64,000 nt of DNA from Comamonadaceae bacterium G21597-S1 (lineage in GTDB: Bacteria; Pseudomonadota; Gammaproteobacteria; Burkholderiales; Burkholderiaceae_C). The notes beneath the pieces were generated by a model. It saw nothing but the letters and a program-made list of their open reading frames with translations, made no database searches and was not told where the DNA came from. Shown here in pieces: positions 7,300-14,811 of the stretch. The stretch covers positions 124,001 through 188,000 of the forward strand of contig JAPWHR010000007.1 of NCBI GenBank assembly GCA_027214345.1, given 5' to 3'. The translations under genes and the position numbers were made by a program. How positions within the stretch are numbered: the first letter of the stretch is position 1; each line of letters begins with the position of its first letter.

Positions 7300-9444
7300 A
7301 TGGTCGAGACTACCACCACACCCGGGCGGATGCCGGCCAGATCAGGCGCGGTTCGAAACCTGTTGCGCCTGGTTTCGGTATTGCGGGTCTTGCTGCCGGA
7401 ATACCGCACTCTGCGTCGACACACCAAAGGCACCGCAGACAACGCCGCGCCAGCCCGCTTCACTGCCAGCCTGGTGGCTCTCGGGCCCACCTACGTCAAG
7501 CTGGGACAGGTGCTGAGTACACGCCCGGACCTGATGCCGCAAGCCTATGTCGACGCGCTCGCCAGCCTCCAAGAGCACGGGCCCGAAGTCTCTGCCCAGG
7601 TGATTGACGTTGCGATCCGGAGTGAGCTCGGCAAGCCCGTCGAAAAGCTGTTTGCCACATTCGAGCGCAAGCCGGTCGCCGCGGCGTCCTTGGCGCAGGT
7701 GCACAAGGCGACCTTGCACGACGGTGCCGTTGTCGCGGTCAAGGTGCAGCGGCCCGATCTCGATCGACTGGTCGCCCGTGATCTGGACGCGATGGAGGCC
7801 GGGCTGGGATGGCTTTATCGCCTGTTTCCACGGCGCATGCAACGAACGAATCTGCGCGCGTTTCTGGCGGAGTTCCGCCGATACACGCACCAGGAACTGG
7901 ACTTCTCGCAGGAAGGGCGGGTTGTCGACCGCTTTCGCGCAAATTTCGCAGATCGCGACGACGTCAAGTTTCCAACCGTCTATCGGAGTCATTCGGGCCA
8001 ACGCGTGTTGACGATGGGTTGGGTGGAAGGGCTGCGGCTCCATGACGCGGTGAGGTCGCTCGATGCGGAAGCGAAACATCGGCTGGTCACGCGCCTGGTC
8101 GACGTCATGCTGCAGATGTTCGTTTCCGACGGGCTGTTTCACGCCGATCTTCATCCGGGAAACATCCTATTTCATCGGGACGGCACCTTCACCCTGCTCG
8201 ACTTCGGCATGGTCGGCGAGTTGACCCCGCTTCAGCGCGACCGATTCATCCTGTACTGGTTCGCGGTGGTCCAGCGCCAGACCCGGCGCGCCTTTCACCA
8301 TTTCAAGTCGCAAACGCACATGTTGCCAGGCGCCAACGAGGGCGCATTCCTTGCGCGCTTCACGGGGCTGGCGGAAAAGTTCTACACATCCCGCCTGAGC
8401 GAAATGAGCTTCACGAAGGTCTATCTCGACATGATGATGGCGGGCTATGAGCATGGCTTCGTCTTTCCCAGCGAACTGATGCTGCATGCCAAGGCCCTGA
8501 CGACGGCGGAGACGCTCATCTTCGTCCTTGCGCCAGAGGCCAGATTCGAACAGCTTTCCCAACCCTTCATCGCACGCGAATACGCTGCGCGTGCCGGGTC
8601 GATGGATCTCCTCAAACGACGCTTCACACAAATCGTGCCTGAGTTCTTGCTGCTCGGAGAGTTGCTGCCAACGCAGGCTCTCGACGAGACTTGGGACTGG
8701 GAGGCAACCGTCGACGTTTTCGACGAGCTGCGCGAACACCTCGGGGGCACGGCTCGCCGTGCACTGGAGAGCGGCGGATTCTGGCAGGCGCTCGTTGAGC
8801 GGCATGCGCAGATGGCATTGAAGGCGACGCCACTTGCCGTACCGGTCAGCGATCTCATGAAGCAGGCTTGGGATCGCTACTACGAACTCGAGCCGACAGT
8901 GGCGATCCAGCCCACACTGGGTGCGGTGTTCAGCACACATGCGGCCGCCTTGATGCTTGCGATGCATCGAACGCTGCTTCGGCATGGCGTCGCCGCTGCA
9001 GAATCACACCGTCTGATCTACGACATCGGATGGAGCGTCTATCGACAGATGGCCGAGCCGCCTTTGCTCGTCGCCAGCGCCTTTACGCGAGACCCGCGCA
9101 AGCGCCTGAAGTTGGCGACAGACTTGTTCCGCAGCTTTCCATTCGGCCCACCGAGCTACGAATGGCGCGATGTGGCAAGCCTGGACGGCGCAATCGCCTT
9201 CGACTGCGTGAAGTGCCCGGTTGCCGAGTTCTTTGCGAGCCACGATGCGTCGGAACTTTGCATGCAGACGTTTTGCCGGCTCGACTATCCGCTGGCGCAG
9301 ATGTGGGGCGGGGAACTTCGGCGATGCGGCACGATCGCATCGGGTGCGAAGCATTGTGACTTCCGCTGGTATCCACTGCGCCGGCGTGCTGACGGCGGCG
9401 CCAGCCCGGCTGCTTCGCAACGCCCGGATCTGAACGGCGAGTGA
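7300..9444 (+). CDS. ABC1/UbiB-type atypical kinase fused to an ATC-hydrolase-like domain
   Basis: 714 residues. The N-terminal half has all ABC1/ADCK signatures: KLGQ at 67-70, the Ala-rich loop AAAS at 127-130, VAVKVQRP with the Lys at 148, HADLHPGN at 281-288 and DFG at 301-303. UbiB/ADCK proteins are atypical ATPases/kinases tied to isoprenoid lipid (ubiquinone) metabolism. The C-terminal part (about 540-694) resembles L-2-amino-thiazoline-4-carboxylate hydrolase (ATC hydrolase): DCVKCPVAEFF at 635-645, ELCMQTFCRLDYPLA, and a closing GAKHCDFRWY with conserved Cys residues. This two-domain build is unusual; the domain border lies after the kinase at about 470-540. It follows the ATP-grasp-like gene by 260 bp. 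Confidence 0.8.
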   Translation: MVETTTTPGRMPARSGAVRNLLRLVSVLRVLLPEYRTLRRHTKGTADNAAPARFTASLVALGPTYVKLGQVLSTRPDLMPQAYVDALASLQEHGPEVSAQVIDVAIRSELGKPVEKLFATFERKPVAAASLAQVHKATLHDGAVVAVKVQRPDLDRLVARDLDAMEAGLGWLYRLFPRRMQRTNLRAFLAEFRRYTHQELDFSQEGRVVDRFRANFADRDDVKFPTVYRSHSGQRVLTMGWVEGLRLHDAVRSLDAEAKHRLVTRLVDVMLQMFVSDGLFHADLHPGNILFHRDGTFTLLDFGMVGELTPLQRDRFILYWFAVVQRQTRRAFHHFKSQTHMLPGANEGAFLARFTGLAEKFYTSRLSEMSFTKVYLDMMMAGYEHGFVFPSELMLHAKALTTAETLIFVLAPEARFEQLSQPFIAREYAARAGSMDLLKRRFTQIVPEFLLLGELLPTQALDETWDWEATVDVFDELREHLGGTARRALESGGFWQALVERHAQMALKATPLAVPVSDLMKQAWDRYYELEPTVAIQPTLGAVFSTHAAALMLAMHRTLLRHGVAAAESHRLIYDIGWSVYRQMAEPPLLVASAFTRDPRKRLKLATDLFRSFPFGPPSYEWRDVASLDGAIAFDCVKCPVAEFFASHDASELCMQTFCRLDYPLAQMWGGELRRCGTIASGAKHCDFRWYPLRRRADGGASPAASQRPDLNGE

Positions 9445-9470
9445 GTACGTCACGCCACAAGAGCAGCAGG

Positions 9471-10055
9471 TCACAACCTCCCATTGCCCGAGCGCTCCAT
9501 TGTGGAAGGCGGGCGCGGCAGTTCGCAGAAACCCTGCGCAGGAACACCAAGTGCCGCATTGAACTTGCTCGAGAGATTCTGGAAGGCGATGAGCCCGGTC
9601 AATTCGACGATGGCGTCCTGCGAGAAGTGCGCAAGCAAGGCGCTGATGTGCGCATCATTGACACCGACCCCCGACAATGTCATCGCCTCGGCATAGTCGA
9701 GCGCGCTGCGTTCTCGCTCGTCGAAAAGGCTGCTATCGCGCCAGCGGCTCAGTGCCCCGACCTTCTCAAGGCTGGCACCGCGATGCAGCAGGGTTGCCGA
9801 GTTGAGATCGACGCAGAATGCGCAGCCGTTGAGTTGCGAGACCCGTACCGTCACAAGCGAGCGCAAGGCCGGATCGATTGGCGAAGTGCTTCGGTCGATC
9901 ATTCCGTATAGTGTGGCGACGCCAAGGAACAACCTGGGAGAGCGTGACCACAGCAATGCTGCGTCCAGAGCCTTGCCGTACTTGCGCCTTTGGTTCCAGA
10001 AGAATGGCTTCAGGTACCACGTGATGTCCTCTTCTGATCTCGGTTCGATGCGCAT
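9471..10055 (-). CDS. Carboxymuconolactone decarboxylase / AhpD-like protein
   Basis: 194 residues. The AhpD-like core shows LRSLVTVRVSQLNGCAFCVD with the redox CxxC (CAFC), followed by ALDYAEAMTL and the helical pair around VELTGLIAFQNLSSKFNAAL. Members act as thiol peroxidase partners or decarboxylase-like enzymes; the CxxC and the preceding acidic/His context favour an alkylhydroperoxidase-like redox role. The start at 10055 has GAGGCG just upstream; the frame extends 23 codons further without a ribosome-binding site. It faces the ABC1-fusion gene, with their stops 27 bp apart. Confidence 0.85.
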   Translation of the reverse strand: MRIEPRSEEDITWYLKPFFWNQRRKYGKALDAALLWSRSPRLFLGVATLYGMIDRSTSPIDPALRSLVTVRVSQLNGCAFCVDLNSATLLHRGASLEKVGALSRWRDSSLFDERERSALDYAEAMTLSGVGVNDAHISALLAHFSQDAIVELTGLIAFQNLSSKFNAALGVPAQGFCELPRPPSTMERSGNGRL

Positions 10056-10263
10056 ACGTCGCCTCGTTTCAGCCGATCGTTTGGAAATACGGACAGACTC
10101 CCCTATCGAGCCTGTTCGGATCAAGCCAGGACCGCAACACGAGTGGGTCCGGGCAACCGGACGGGTTCATCGCACGGTCACTCCGCGCAGGAAAGCCGAT
10201 GACAGATCTGGACACATCCAGACGCGAGTGCCCATTGCCCTGGCGGATCGCCTAGCCTCGGAC

Positions 10264-10524
10264 TCAGCCGTTGTCCCAACGTCGCTTGAAGAAGTTGTAA
10301 ACCGGCACATACACCATCCCTGCATACACGCCATACAGGAAACTCTCGACCAGACCGATGAGAAAGCCCGACCAGGTGAGCCACTTGAATCCCGGCAACA
10401 CCTGCTCGAGGAAGCCGGTCATGTGCAGACTCGACGGCGTGGCAAGCCCATAAGCCACACAAACCAAGTAGGAGATCAATGTCGTGATCCCCAGGGCCCA
10501 GGAAACCACTTTCATGTTGAGCAT
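10264..10524 (-). CDS. Small membrane protein, DUF5676-like
   Basis: 86 residues with two hydrophobic helices (about 5-27 and 45-75: GFLIGLVESFLYGVYAGMVYVPVYNFF) and a basic end. The pattern matches the DUF5676 family, small membrane proteins frequent in metal-resistance islands and of unknown function. AGGAG lies six bases before the ATG. It is ten bases downstream of the His-rich gene at 10743 and probably co-transcribed. Confidence 0.75.
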   Translation of the reverse strand: MLNMKVVSWALGITTLISYLVCVAYGLATPSSLHMTGFLEQVLPGFKWLTWSGFLIGLVESFLYGVYAGMVYVPVYNFFKRRWDNG

Positions 10525-10533
10525 GTTGTTCTC

Positions 10534-10743
10534 CTAGTGGGGATGTGCGTTCCCGGGGTCTTTCGACGCCGTGGGGGATGTGCCTCCGGCCGGTTTGGCC
10601 TTGGGATTCTTGCCATCGCCCTTTCCACCACGACCGCAATGCCCGCGGCCATGGCCTCCGTGTCCGCCGTGACCAAACATGTGCATCGCGATGAACGCCA
10701 CGCCAAAAATTGCCCAGATCCAGTTTTCAGATAACCAGTCCAT
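10534..10743 (-). CDS. Small His/Gly-rich membrane protein (DUF2933-like)
   Basis: 69 residues: one helix (NWIWAIFGVAFIAMHMFG), then [18 protein letters not shown] and a polar tail ending HPH. It is a reduced relative of the protein at 2781-3104, sharing the MHLF/MHMF-His-Gly transition. The one Cys lies in the His-rich stretch. AAGGAG lies six bases before the ATG. Likely a metal-contacting membrane peptide; role unknown. Confidence 0.7.
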   Translation of the reverse strand: MDWLSENWIWAIFGVAFIAMHMFGHGGHGGHGRGHCGRGGKGDGKNPKAKPAGGTSPTASKDPGNAHPH

Positions 10744-10817
10744 CTACTACTCCTTGAACAATGAGGATGGATTGCCGACGCGCGTCGAACGCCGCTGCCT
10801 GAGGTTCAAAGCGACCA

Positions 10818-11483
10818 TTACCCTTCATTGCCGACCTTCGTACTGGTTCCATCGAGCAACCGCCCCCACTGGTTCAAACGCGGAATGAACATCGGCACAC
10901 GTCGCTGATACGCGCGGTACTCATCGCCGAACTGCGCCAGGACCTTCTTTTCTTCGCTGCGCGCGAGCAGGTAGTAAGCCAGCACGATGACAGGGAAAAT
11001 GGCGACCGAAAAGACTGTCGGCCAGTGCACGACACCCTCGCCGAAGAGCCCGAGGAAAAGGCCGGTGTACTGGGGATGCCGGACCAAGGCGTACAGGCCG
11101 TCCGTAACCAGCCGGTTCTGTTGTCGCGCTCGGTAGAGTTCGCGCCAGCCTTGTATGAAAAGCCCGATTCCGACAAACAGCAGCGCGTATCCCAACACCA
11201 TGGCAATCATCATGCCCAGCTCACCCACACCCAACGCCGTCGACCACAGACTGGCATTGAGGTTGGCGCCATCGAGGCCAAAGAATCGCACCATCAGATA
11301 GATGGTGAGCGGGAATCCATACATCTCCGCATACAACGCAATGATGAACGCCTGGACCAGACCGGCGCTGGCCCACTCGCGCCAGCTCTTGGGGGCCAGG
11401 TATCGATACAGCACCCACGAGGCGACGACGATCATGATGGCGGTAAAACCCCATGCGCCGGTGTGTGCAACTGCTTCATTCAT
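10818..11483 (-). CDS. Isoprenylcysteine carboxyl methyltransferase-family membrane protein
   Basis: 221 residues with about six membrane helices. The C-terminal half carries the ICMT/phospholipid methyltransferase signature: LVTDGLYALVRHPQYTGLFL, then RSEEKKVLAQFGDEYRAYQRRV with the EE...Y..Y..RVP SAM-binding arrangement. Bacterial members methylate lipids or small carboxylates; substrate unknown here. The start at 11483 has AAGGAG upstream. It follows the HMA chaperone gene and a possible 70-residue reading frame, in a minus-strand run with metal genes. Confidence 0.85.
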   Translation of the reverse strand: MNEAVAHTGAWGFTAIMIVVASWVLYRYLAPKSWREWASAGLVQAFIIALYAEMYGFPLTIYLMVRFFGLDGANLNASLWSTALGVGELGMMIAMVLGYALLFVGIGLFIQGWRELYRARQQNRLVTDGLYALVRHPQYTGLFLGLFGEGVVHWPTVFSVAIFPVIVLAYYLLARSEEKKVLAQFGDEYRAYQRRVPMFIPRLNQWGRLLDGTSTKVGNEG

Positions 11484-11688
11484 GATGACACTCCTTGTGA
11501 AACAGGCGTTGCCGCCTGACCTGTGAGACTTGCGGAAGGCGCAACTGCATCCCATGGCTCTGCCGCGACAGGATGCGATGCGGTTCCGTGCCCGCGGGGG
11601 TCAGTTGATCCGGCATTGCGCCGATTTCGCCGGACTGAATATCGCAAGCGTGAATACCGGCGTTGCCCGTACATTGGTTCATGCTCAC
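11476..11688 (-). CDS. Possible small coupled ORF between HMA chaperone and ICMT genes
   Basis: 70 codons beginning MSMNQCTGNAGIHACDIQ. Its ATG overlaps the stop of the HMA gene (ATGA) and it ends eight bases inside the ICMT gene, so translational coupling is possible. It has no signal, helix or family I recognise, and its C-terminal half is Arg/Gln-rich, as random frames here often are. It may equally be a spacer. Confidence 0.3.
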   Translation of the reverse strand: MSMNQCTGNAGIHACDIQSGEIGAMPDQLTPAGTEPHRILSRQSHGMQLRLPQVSQVRRQRLFHKECHHE

Positions 11689-11927
11689 GGTGCGTCTCCT
11701 ATGGCAGGTTGCTCCCGGTGCACTTTGGCCAGATGACCCAGCGCGGAGATGGCGGACATGATCTGCCGCGGTGTCACCCGCGACGGGTCCGCGAGCACGG
11801 TGGCGCTGCCCGGCTTGAGGGTCACCTCAACCTGGTCAACACCGTCGAGCGACGACACTGCACGGCGCACGCCGGCAACGCAACCACCGCAAGTCATCCC
11901 GTAGATATCGAATCTGAATTTTTGCAT
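11685..11927 (-). CDS. HMA-domain copper chaperone (CopZ-like)
   Basis: 80 residues forming one heavy-metal-associated domain: FDIYGMTCGGCVAGVRRAVSS with the GMTCxxC metal loop, GVDQVEVTL and a G-HLAKV end. Such proteins carry Cu(I) to P-type ATPases or regulators in the cytoplasm. GGAG lies eight bases before the ATG. It lies 24 bp downstream of the Rieske gene in the same direction; the partner ATPase is most likely the copA at 413-2776. Confidence 0.9.
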   Translation of the reverse strand: MQKFRFDIYGMTCGGCVAGVRRAVSSLDGVDQVEVTLKPGSATVLADPSRVTPRQIMSAISALGHLAKVHREQPAIGDAP

Positions 11928-11951
11928 TGTGTTTTCTCCATTTGAAAGCGA

Positions 11952-12542
11952 TCAGCCAGCTGGATCGACACCGATCAGCAGTTGGTTGTCAGCGGCAAAG
12001 TGGTAAGGAGGAACTTCGAGATTCGTGGGCGCCGGCACGTTCTTGAACACGCGGCCGGCAAGGTCGAATTTCGAGCCATGGCAAGGGCAGAAGAAGCCAC
12101 CGGGCCAACCGGCGCCGATGTCGGCCGCACCCGGATTCGGACGAAACGAGGGAATGCAACCCAGATGCGTGCACAACCCCACCATGACGGCGATCTCGGG
12201 CTTGACCGAACGGTCCGTGTTCCTTGCGTACTCGGGCTGCTCGGATCTGCGTGAGCGCGGGTCCGCCAGCAGATCATCATGGCGCCTGAGTGCGTCCAGC
12301 ATTTCCGGAGAACGCCGCAGCACGAAAACCGGCTTTCCACGCCACGCCACAGTGCGCAGCTCACCCACTGCGACATCCTGCACATCAAACTCGACCGGTG
12401 CGCCGAGTGCACGCGCTCTTTCACTGGGTGCCATTGACGCGACAAACGGTACCGATGTGGCCGCCAAACCCGCGCCACCGACGACGGACGTGGCTGTGAG
12501 CCATCTGCGGCGGTCCGGGTCCATGGGAATACTCTGTGACAT
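11952..12542 (-). CDS. Rieske iron-sulfur protein, PetA-like (orphan)
   Basis: 196 residues with a Tat-like N-terminus (DRRRWLTATSVVGGAGLAATS), matching the Rieske subunit of the cytochrome bc1 complex. Cluster motifs are present: CTHLGC with the first Cys/His pair and CPCHGSKFD with the second, followed by GRVFKNVPAPTNLEVPPY, typical of the ubiquinol-cytochrome c reductase subunit. In a normal operon petB and petC follow; here none is nearby, and the next genes are HMA chaperone and ICMT. The start at 12542 has GGAG upstream; the frame opens 25 codons earlier. The gap 12543-12769 holds no gene. Confidence 0.9.
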   Translation of the reverse strand: MSQSIPMDPDRRRWLTATSVVGGAGLAATSVPFVASMAPSERARALGAPVEFDVQDVAVGELRTVAWRGKPVFVLRRSPEMLDALRRHDDLLADPRSRRSEQPEYARNTDRSVKPEIAVMVGLCTHLGCIPSFRPNPGAADIGAGWPGGFFCPCHGSKFDLAGRVFKNVPAPTNLEVPPYHFAADNQLLIGVDPAG

Positions 12543-12769
12543 GTTCTGAACTCCAATGCGATTGATGGATGTCCGTGGAAAACGGCGATCAACTGACATT
12601 CGCAGCTCCGTTTCCACGAGCGCATCTCAGGCGATAAACAGCTCGGTGCTGAACACCGATTCAAGTCATGGATTCGAGTTTGCGCTCCGTACCCGAGTAC
12701 AGAGTCAAGCGAAATCGATATCTGTTTTGATAACGAGGTCGCAGACCCCGGCGCAGCGCCGGCAGTCGC

Positions 12770-13216
12770 CTATAGCGCCAGCCGCACGTAGCGCGTGCGC
12801 AGGGGAACCGCGGTCTCCAGGGGCCGCGGGTTGTCGATCAGGCTTTGCACCAGATCGATAGGACATGCCACCGTCAACTGCGTGACGGCAGGAGACAAAC
12901 CAAGGGGTTTTTCGGATCCGACTTCCGGCAGATTGCCGACTGCCGATAGCGGGCCGATGTCGTAGCCATCAACACAAGCTTCTTGCGATCGGTTTGACCT
13001 GGTGGTGTCGACGGCAATATCCGTGGCAACATGATTCTTGACAACGGGTGCCATGGTTGCATCGCCCGCGTCCCGAATCGATGCGTCATTGGCATCCAGA
13101 TGCCCGCCGATGGTCGGCGAATCGAAGGCACATGCATTGGCAATGGCGAACACCCACAAGAGCAACAACGCCACTGCAGAGTTGCGTCTTGTTCGGGTGC
13201 TTGACCAGTGCCACAT
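12770..13216 (-). CDS. Secreted protein with VRLAL tail, second copy of the FNR-boxed pair
   Basis: 148 residues with a signal segment (RRNSAVALLLLWVFAIANAC), Cys in NAC and in QEACVDGYD, and the terminal VPLRTRYVRLAL shared with the protein at 4089-4532. The middle is acidic and poorly conserved between the two. Function unknown. The start at 13216 opens the signal segment; an FNR/ANR-type box lies 51 bp upstream, at nearly the same distance as in its relative. Confidence 0.65.
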   Translation of the reverse strand: MWHWSSTRTRRNSAVALLLLWVFAIANACAFDSPTIGGHLDANDASIRDAGDATMAPVVKNHVATDIAVDTTRSNRSQEACVDGYDIGPLSAVGNLPEVGSEKPLGLSPAVTQLTVACPIDLVQSLIDNPRPLETAVPLRTRYVRLAL

Positions 13217-13267
13217 ACGTCTGCCATTCGACTCAAGAACATCATAAATACGACCGGAAGTCAATGA

Positions 13268-13281
13268 TTGACCTGCATCAA
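13268..13281 (-). promoter_or_regulatory. Putative FNR/ANR box upstream of the 13216 gene
   Basis: Reads TTGATGCAGGTCAA on the minus strand. A -10-like TATGAT is at 13241-13246, 21 bp downstream, as expected for an activator centred near -41.5. Spacing and sequence match the box at 4586-4599. Confidence 0.55.
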
Positions 13282-13410
13282 CCCACGTCAAATCCACGGG
13301 CGTACTTGAGCGACCTGGCAACACAAACTATCGACGCAGAAGGGCTTTCCGCGTCACTGTCCGCTGGTCCGCGCTGAAGAAAGTTGCCTGGTCCCGCGTT
13401 GACCGTTCAA

Positions 13411-14727
13411 TCAATCCTTCGCCGGCGCAACCCAATGCGACAAGTACCCGCGCTCGAACCCGAAAACCACTGCAATGCCAAGCAGGGCATAGACAACAAT
13501 CGCTGGATCACTTCCGAGCTTCATCACGGTAAAAGCCACCAGCACCACGGCATCGAAGCCCAGCGCCATCAACAGCACTACAGCAGCAGCGCCGACTTCC
13601 TCGCGCCGGTAGCGGAAAACGCCCCAGTGCACCACCATGTCCATGATGAGATAGAAGAAGGCTCCGAGCGAGGCAATCCGACCGAGGTCGAAAAAGATCG
13701 CCAGCGCGGAGGCCATGACCACCGTGTAGATCAGGGTGTGGCGCTGGATCGACCCGGACATGCCGAAATGGCTGTGCGGAATCATCTTCATATCCGTGAG
13801 CATCGCCAGCATGCGCGAAACCGCAAAGACACTGGCCAGGACGCCGGAGGCAGTGGCAACCGCAGCCAGGACGACGGTCAGATAGAAGCCGGTTTTTCCC
13901 AATGCAGGTTCAGCCGCCTCCGCAAGTGAATAATCTCGCGCGGCAACGATCTGGTCGATGGTCAGACTCGCGCCGACGCCAAAAGCCACCAGCAGGTAGA
14001 CAACGACACACAGTGCAATCGAGATCATGATCGCCCGACCCACGTTGCGATGGGGATCTGTGACCTCGGCCCCGCTATTGGTAATCGTCGTGAATCCCTT
14101 GAATGCCAGAATCGCCAAAGCTACGGAGGCGACAAATCCGGTGACGCTGTACGTCTGCCCTGCTTGCGAGGCTGCTGCAAACTGAAAACCACTGGACCAG
14201 AGCGCCGCGATGCCGAACAGCCCAATCCCGGCGACTTTCAGCGTCGCCATGACGAGCGAAAGGAGACCGACCGAGCGGTTGCCCGCGATGTTGACGAGAA
14301 AGGCGAAGACGAGGACGCCGACTGCGATGGCAGGCACCAGCGGTCCGCCCTCGATATCGAAAGGCCGAAGCACGTAGGCAGCAAACGTTCGCGCCACCAG
14401 GCTTTCGGCAATCACCATACTGAGCGCCATCAGCAGGGCCGCGCCACCGGCGACCGCGCCGGGCCCGTAGCACTTCTGCAGGATCATCGCAATGCCGCCC
14501 GCGGACGGCCAGGCATTCGACATCCGGATGTAGCTGTAGGCGCTGAACCCGGTAATGATGGCGCCGACCACGAACGCCAGTGGAAACAATGGCCCCGCCA
14601 GTTGCGCGATCTGGCCCGTGAGCGCGAAGATGCCTGCGCCGATCATGACGCCAGTGCCCATGGCGACCGCGCCGCCCAGCGTGATCGAGCCCTTCTTGTA
14701 GTCGCTGCTCATGTTCTCGTGTTGCAT
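13411..14727 (-). CDS. APC-family amino-acid/cation permease
   Basis: 438 residues, about 12 membrane helices. The N-terminus has the APC signature GGAVAMGTGVMIGAGIFALT (helix 1 with the GxGxGIF unwinding point), and helix 6-like FKGFTTITNSGAEVTDPHRN. Substrate cannot be told; many relatives move amino acids or polyamines. The start at 14727 (MQHENMSSDY) is the first with an acceptable upstream; ATG at 14712 is an alternative. It follows the adenylate cyclase gene on the same strand, 84 bp away. Confidence 0.85.
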   Translation of the reverse strand: MQHENMSSDYKKGSITLGGAVAMGTGVMIGAGIFALTGQIAQLAGPLFPLAFVVGAIITGFSAYSYIRMSNAWPSAGGIAMILQKCYGPGAVAGGAALLMALSMVIAESLVARTFAAYVLRPFDIEGGPLVPAIAVGVLVFAFLVNIAGNRSVGLLSLVMATLKVAGIGLFGIAALWSSGFQFAAASQAGQTYSVTGFVASVALAILAFKGFTTITNSGAEVTDPHRNVGRAIMISIALCVVVYLLVAFGVGASLTIDQIVAARDYSLAEAAEPALGKTGFYLTVVLAAVATASGVLASVFAVSRMLAMLTDMKMIPHSHFGMSGSIQRHTLIYTVVMASALAIFFDLGRIASLGAFFYLIMDMVVHWGVFRYRREEVGAAAVVLLMALGFDAVVLVAFTVMKLGSDPAIVVYALLGIAVVFGFERGYLSHWVAPAKD

Positions 14728-14811
14728 CCTGAACCGCCTTCCAGTTGACATCCCGATGCGCCACCAATGGCTGCTACCAGTACCATCTCGCGGCGACCGG
14801 ATCAAGTCCGA

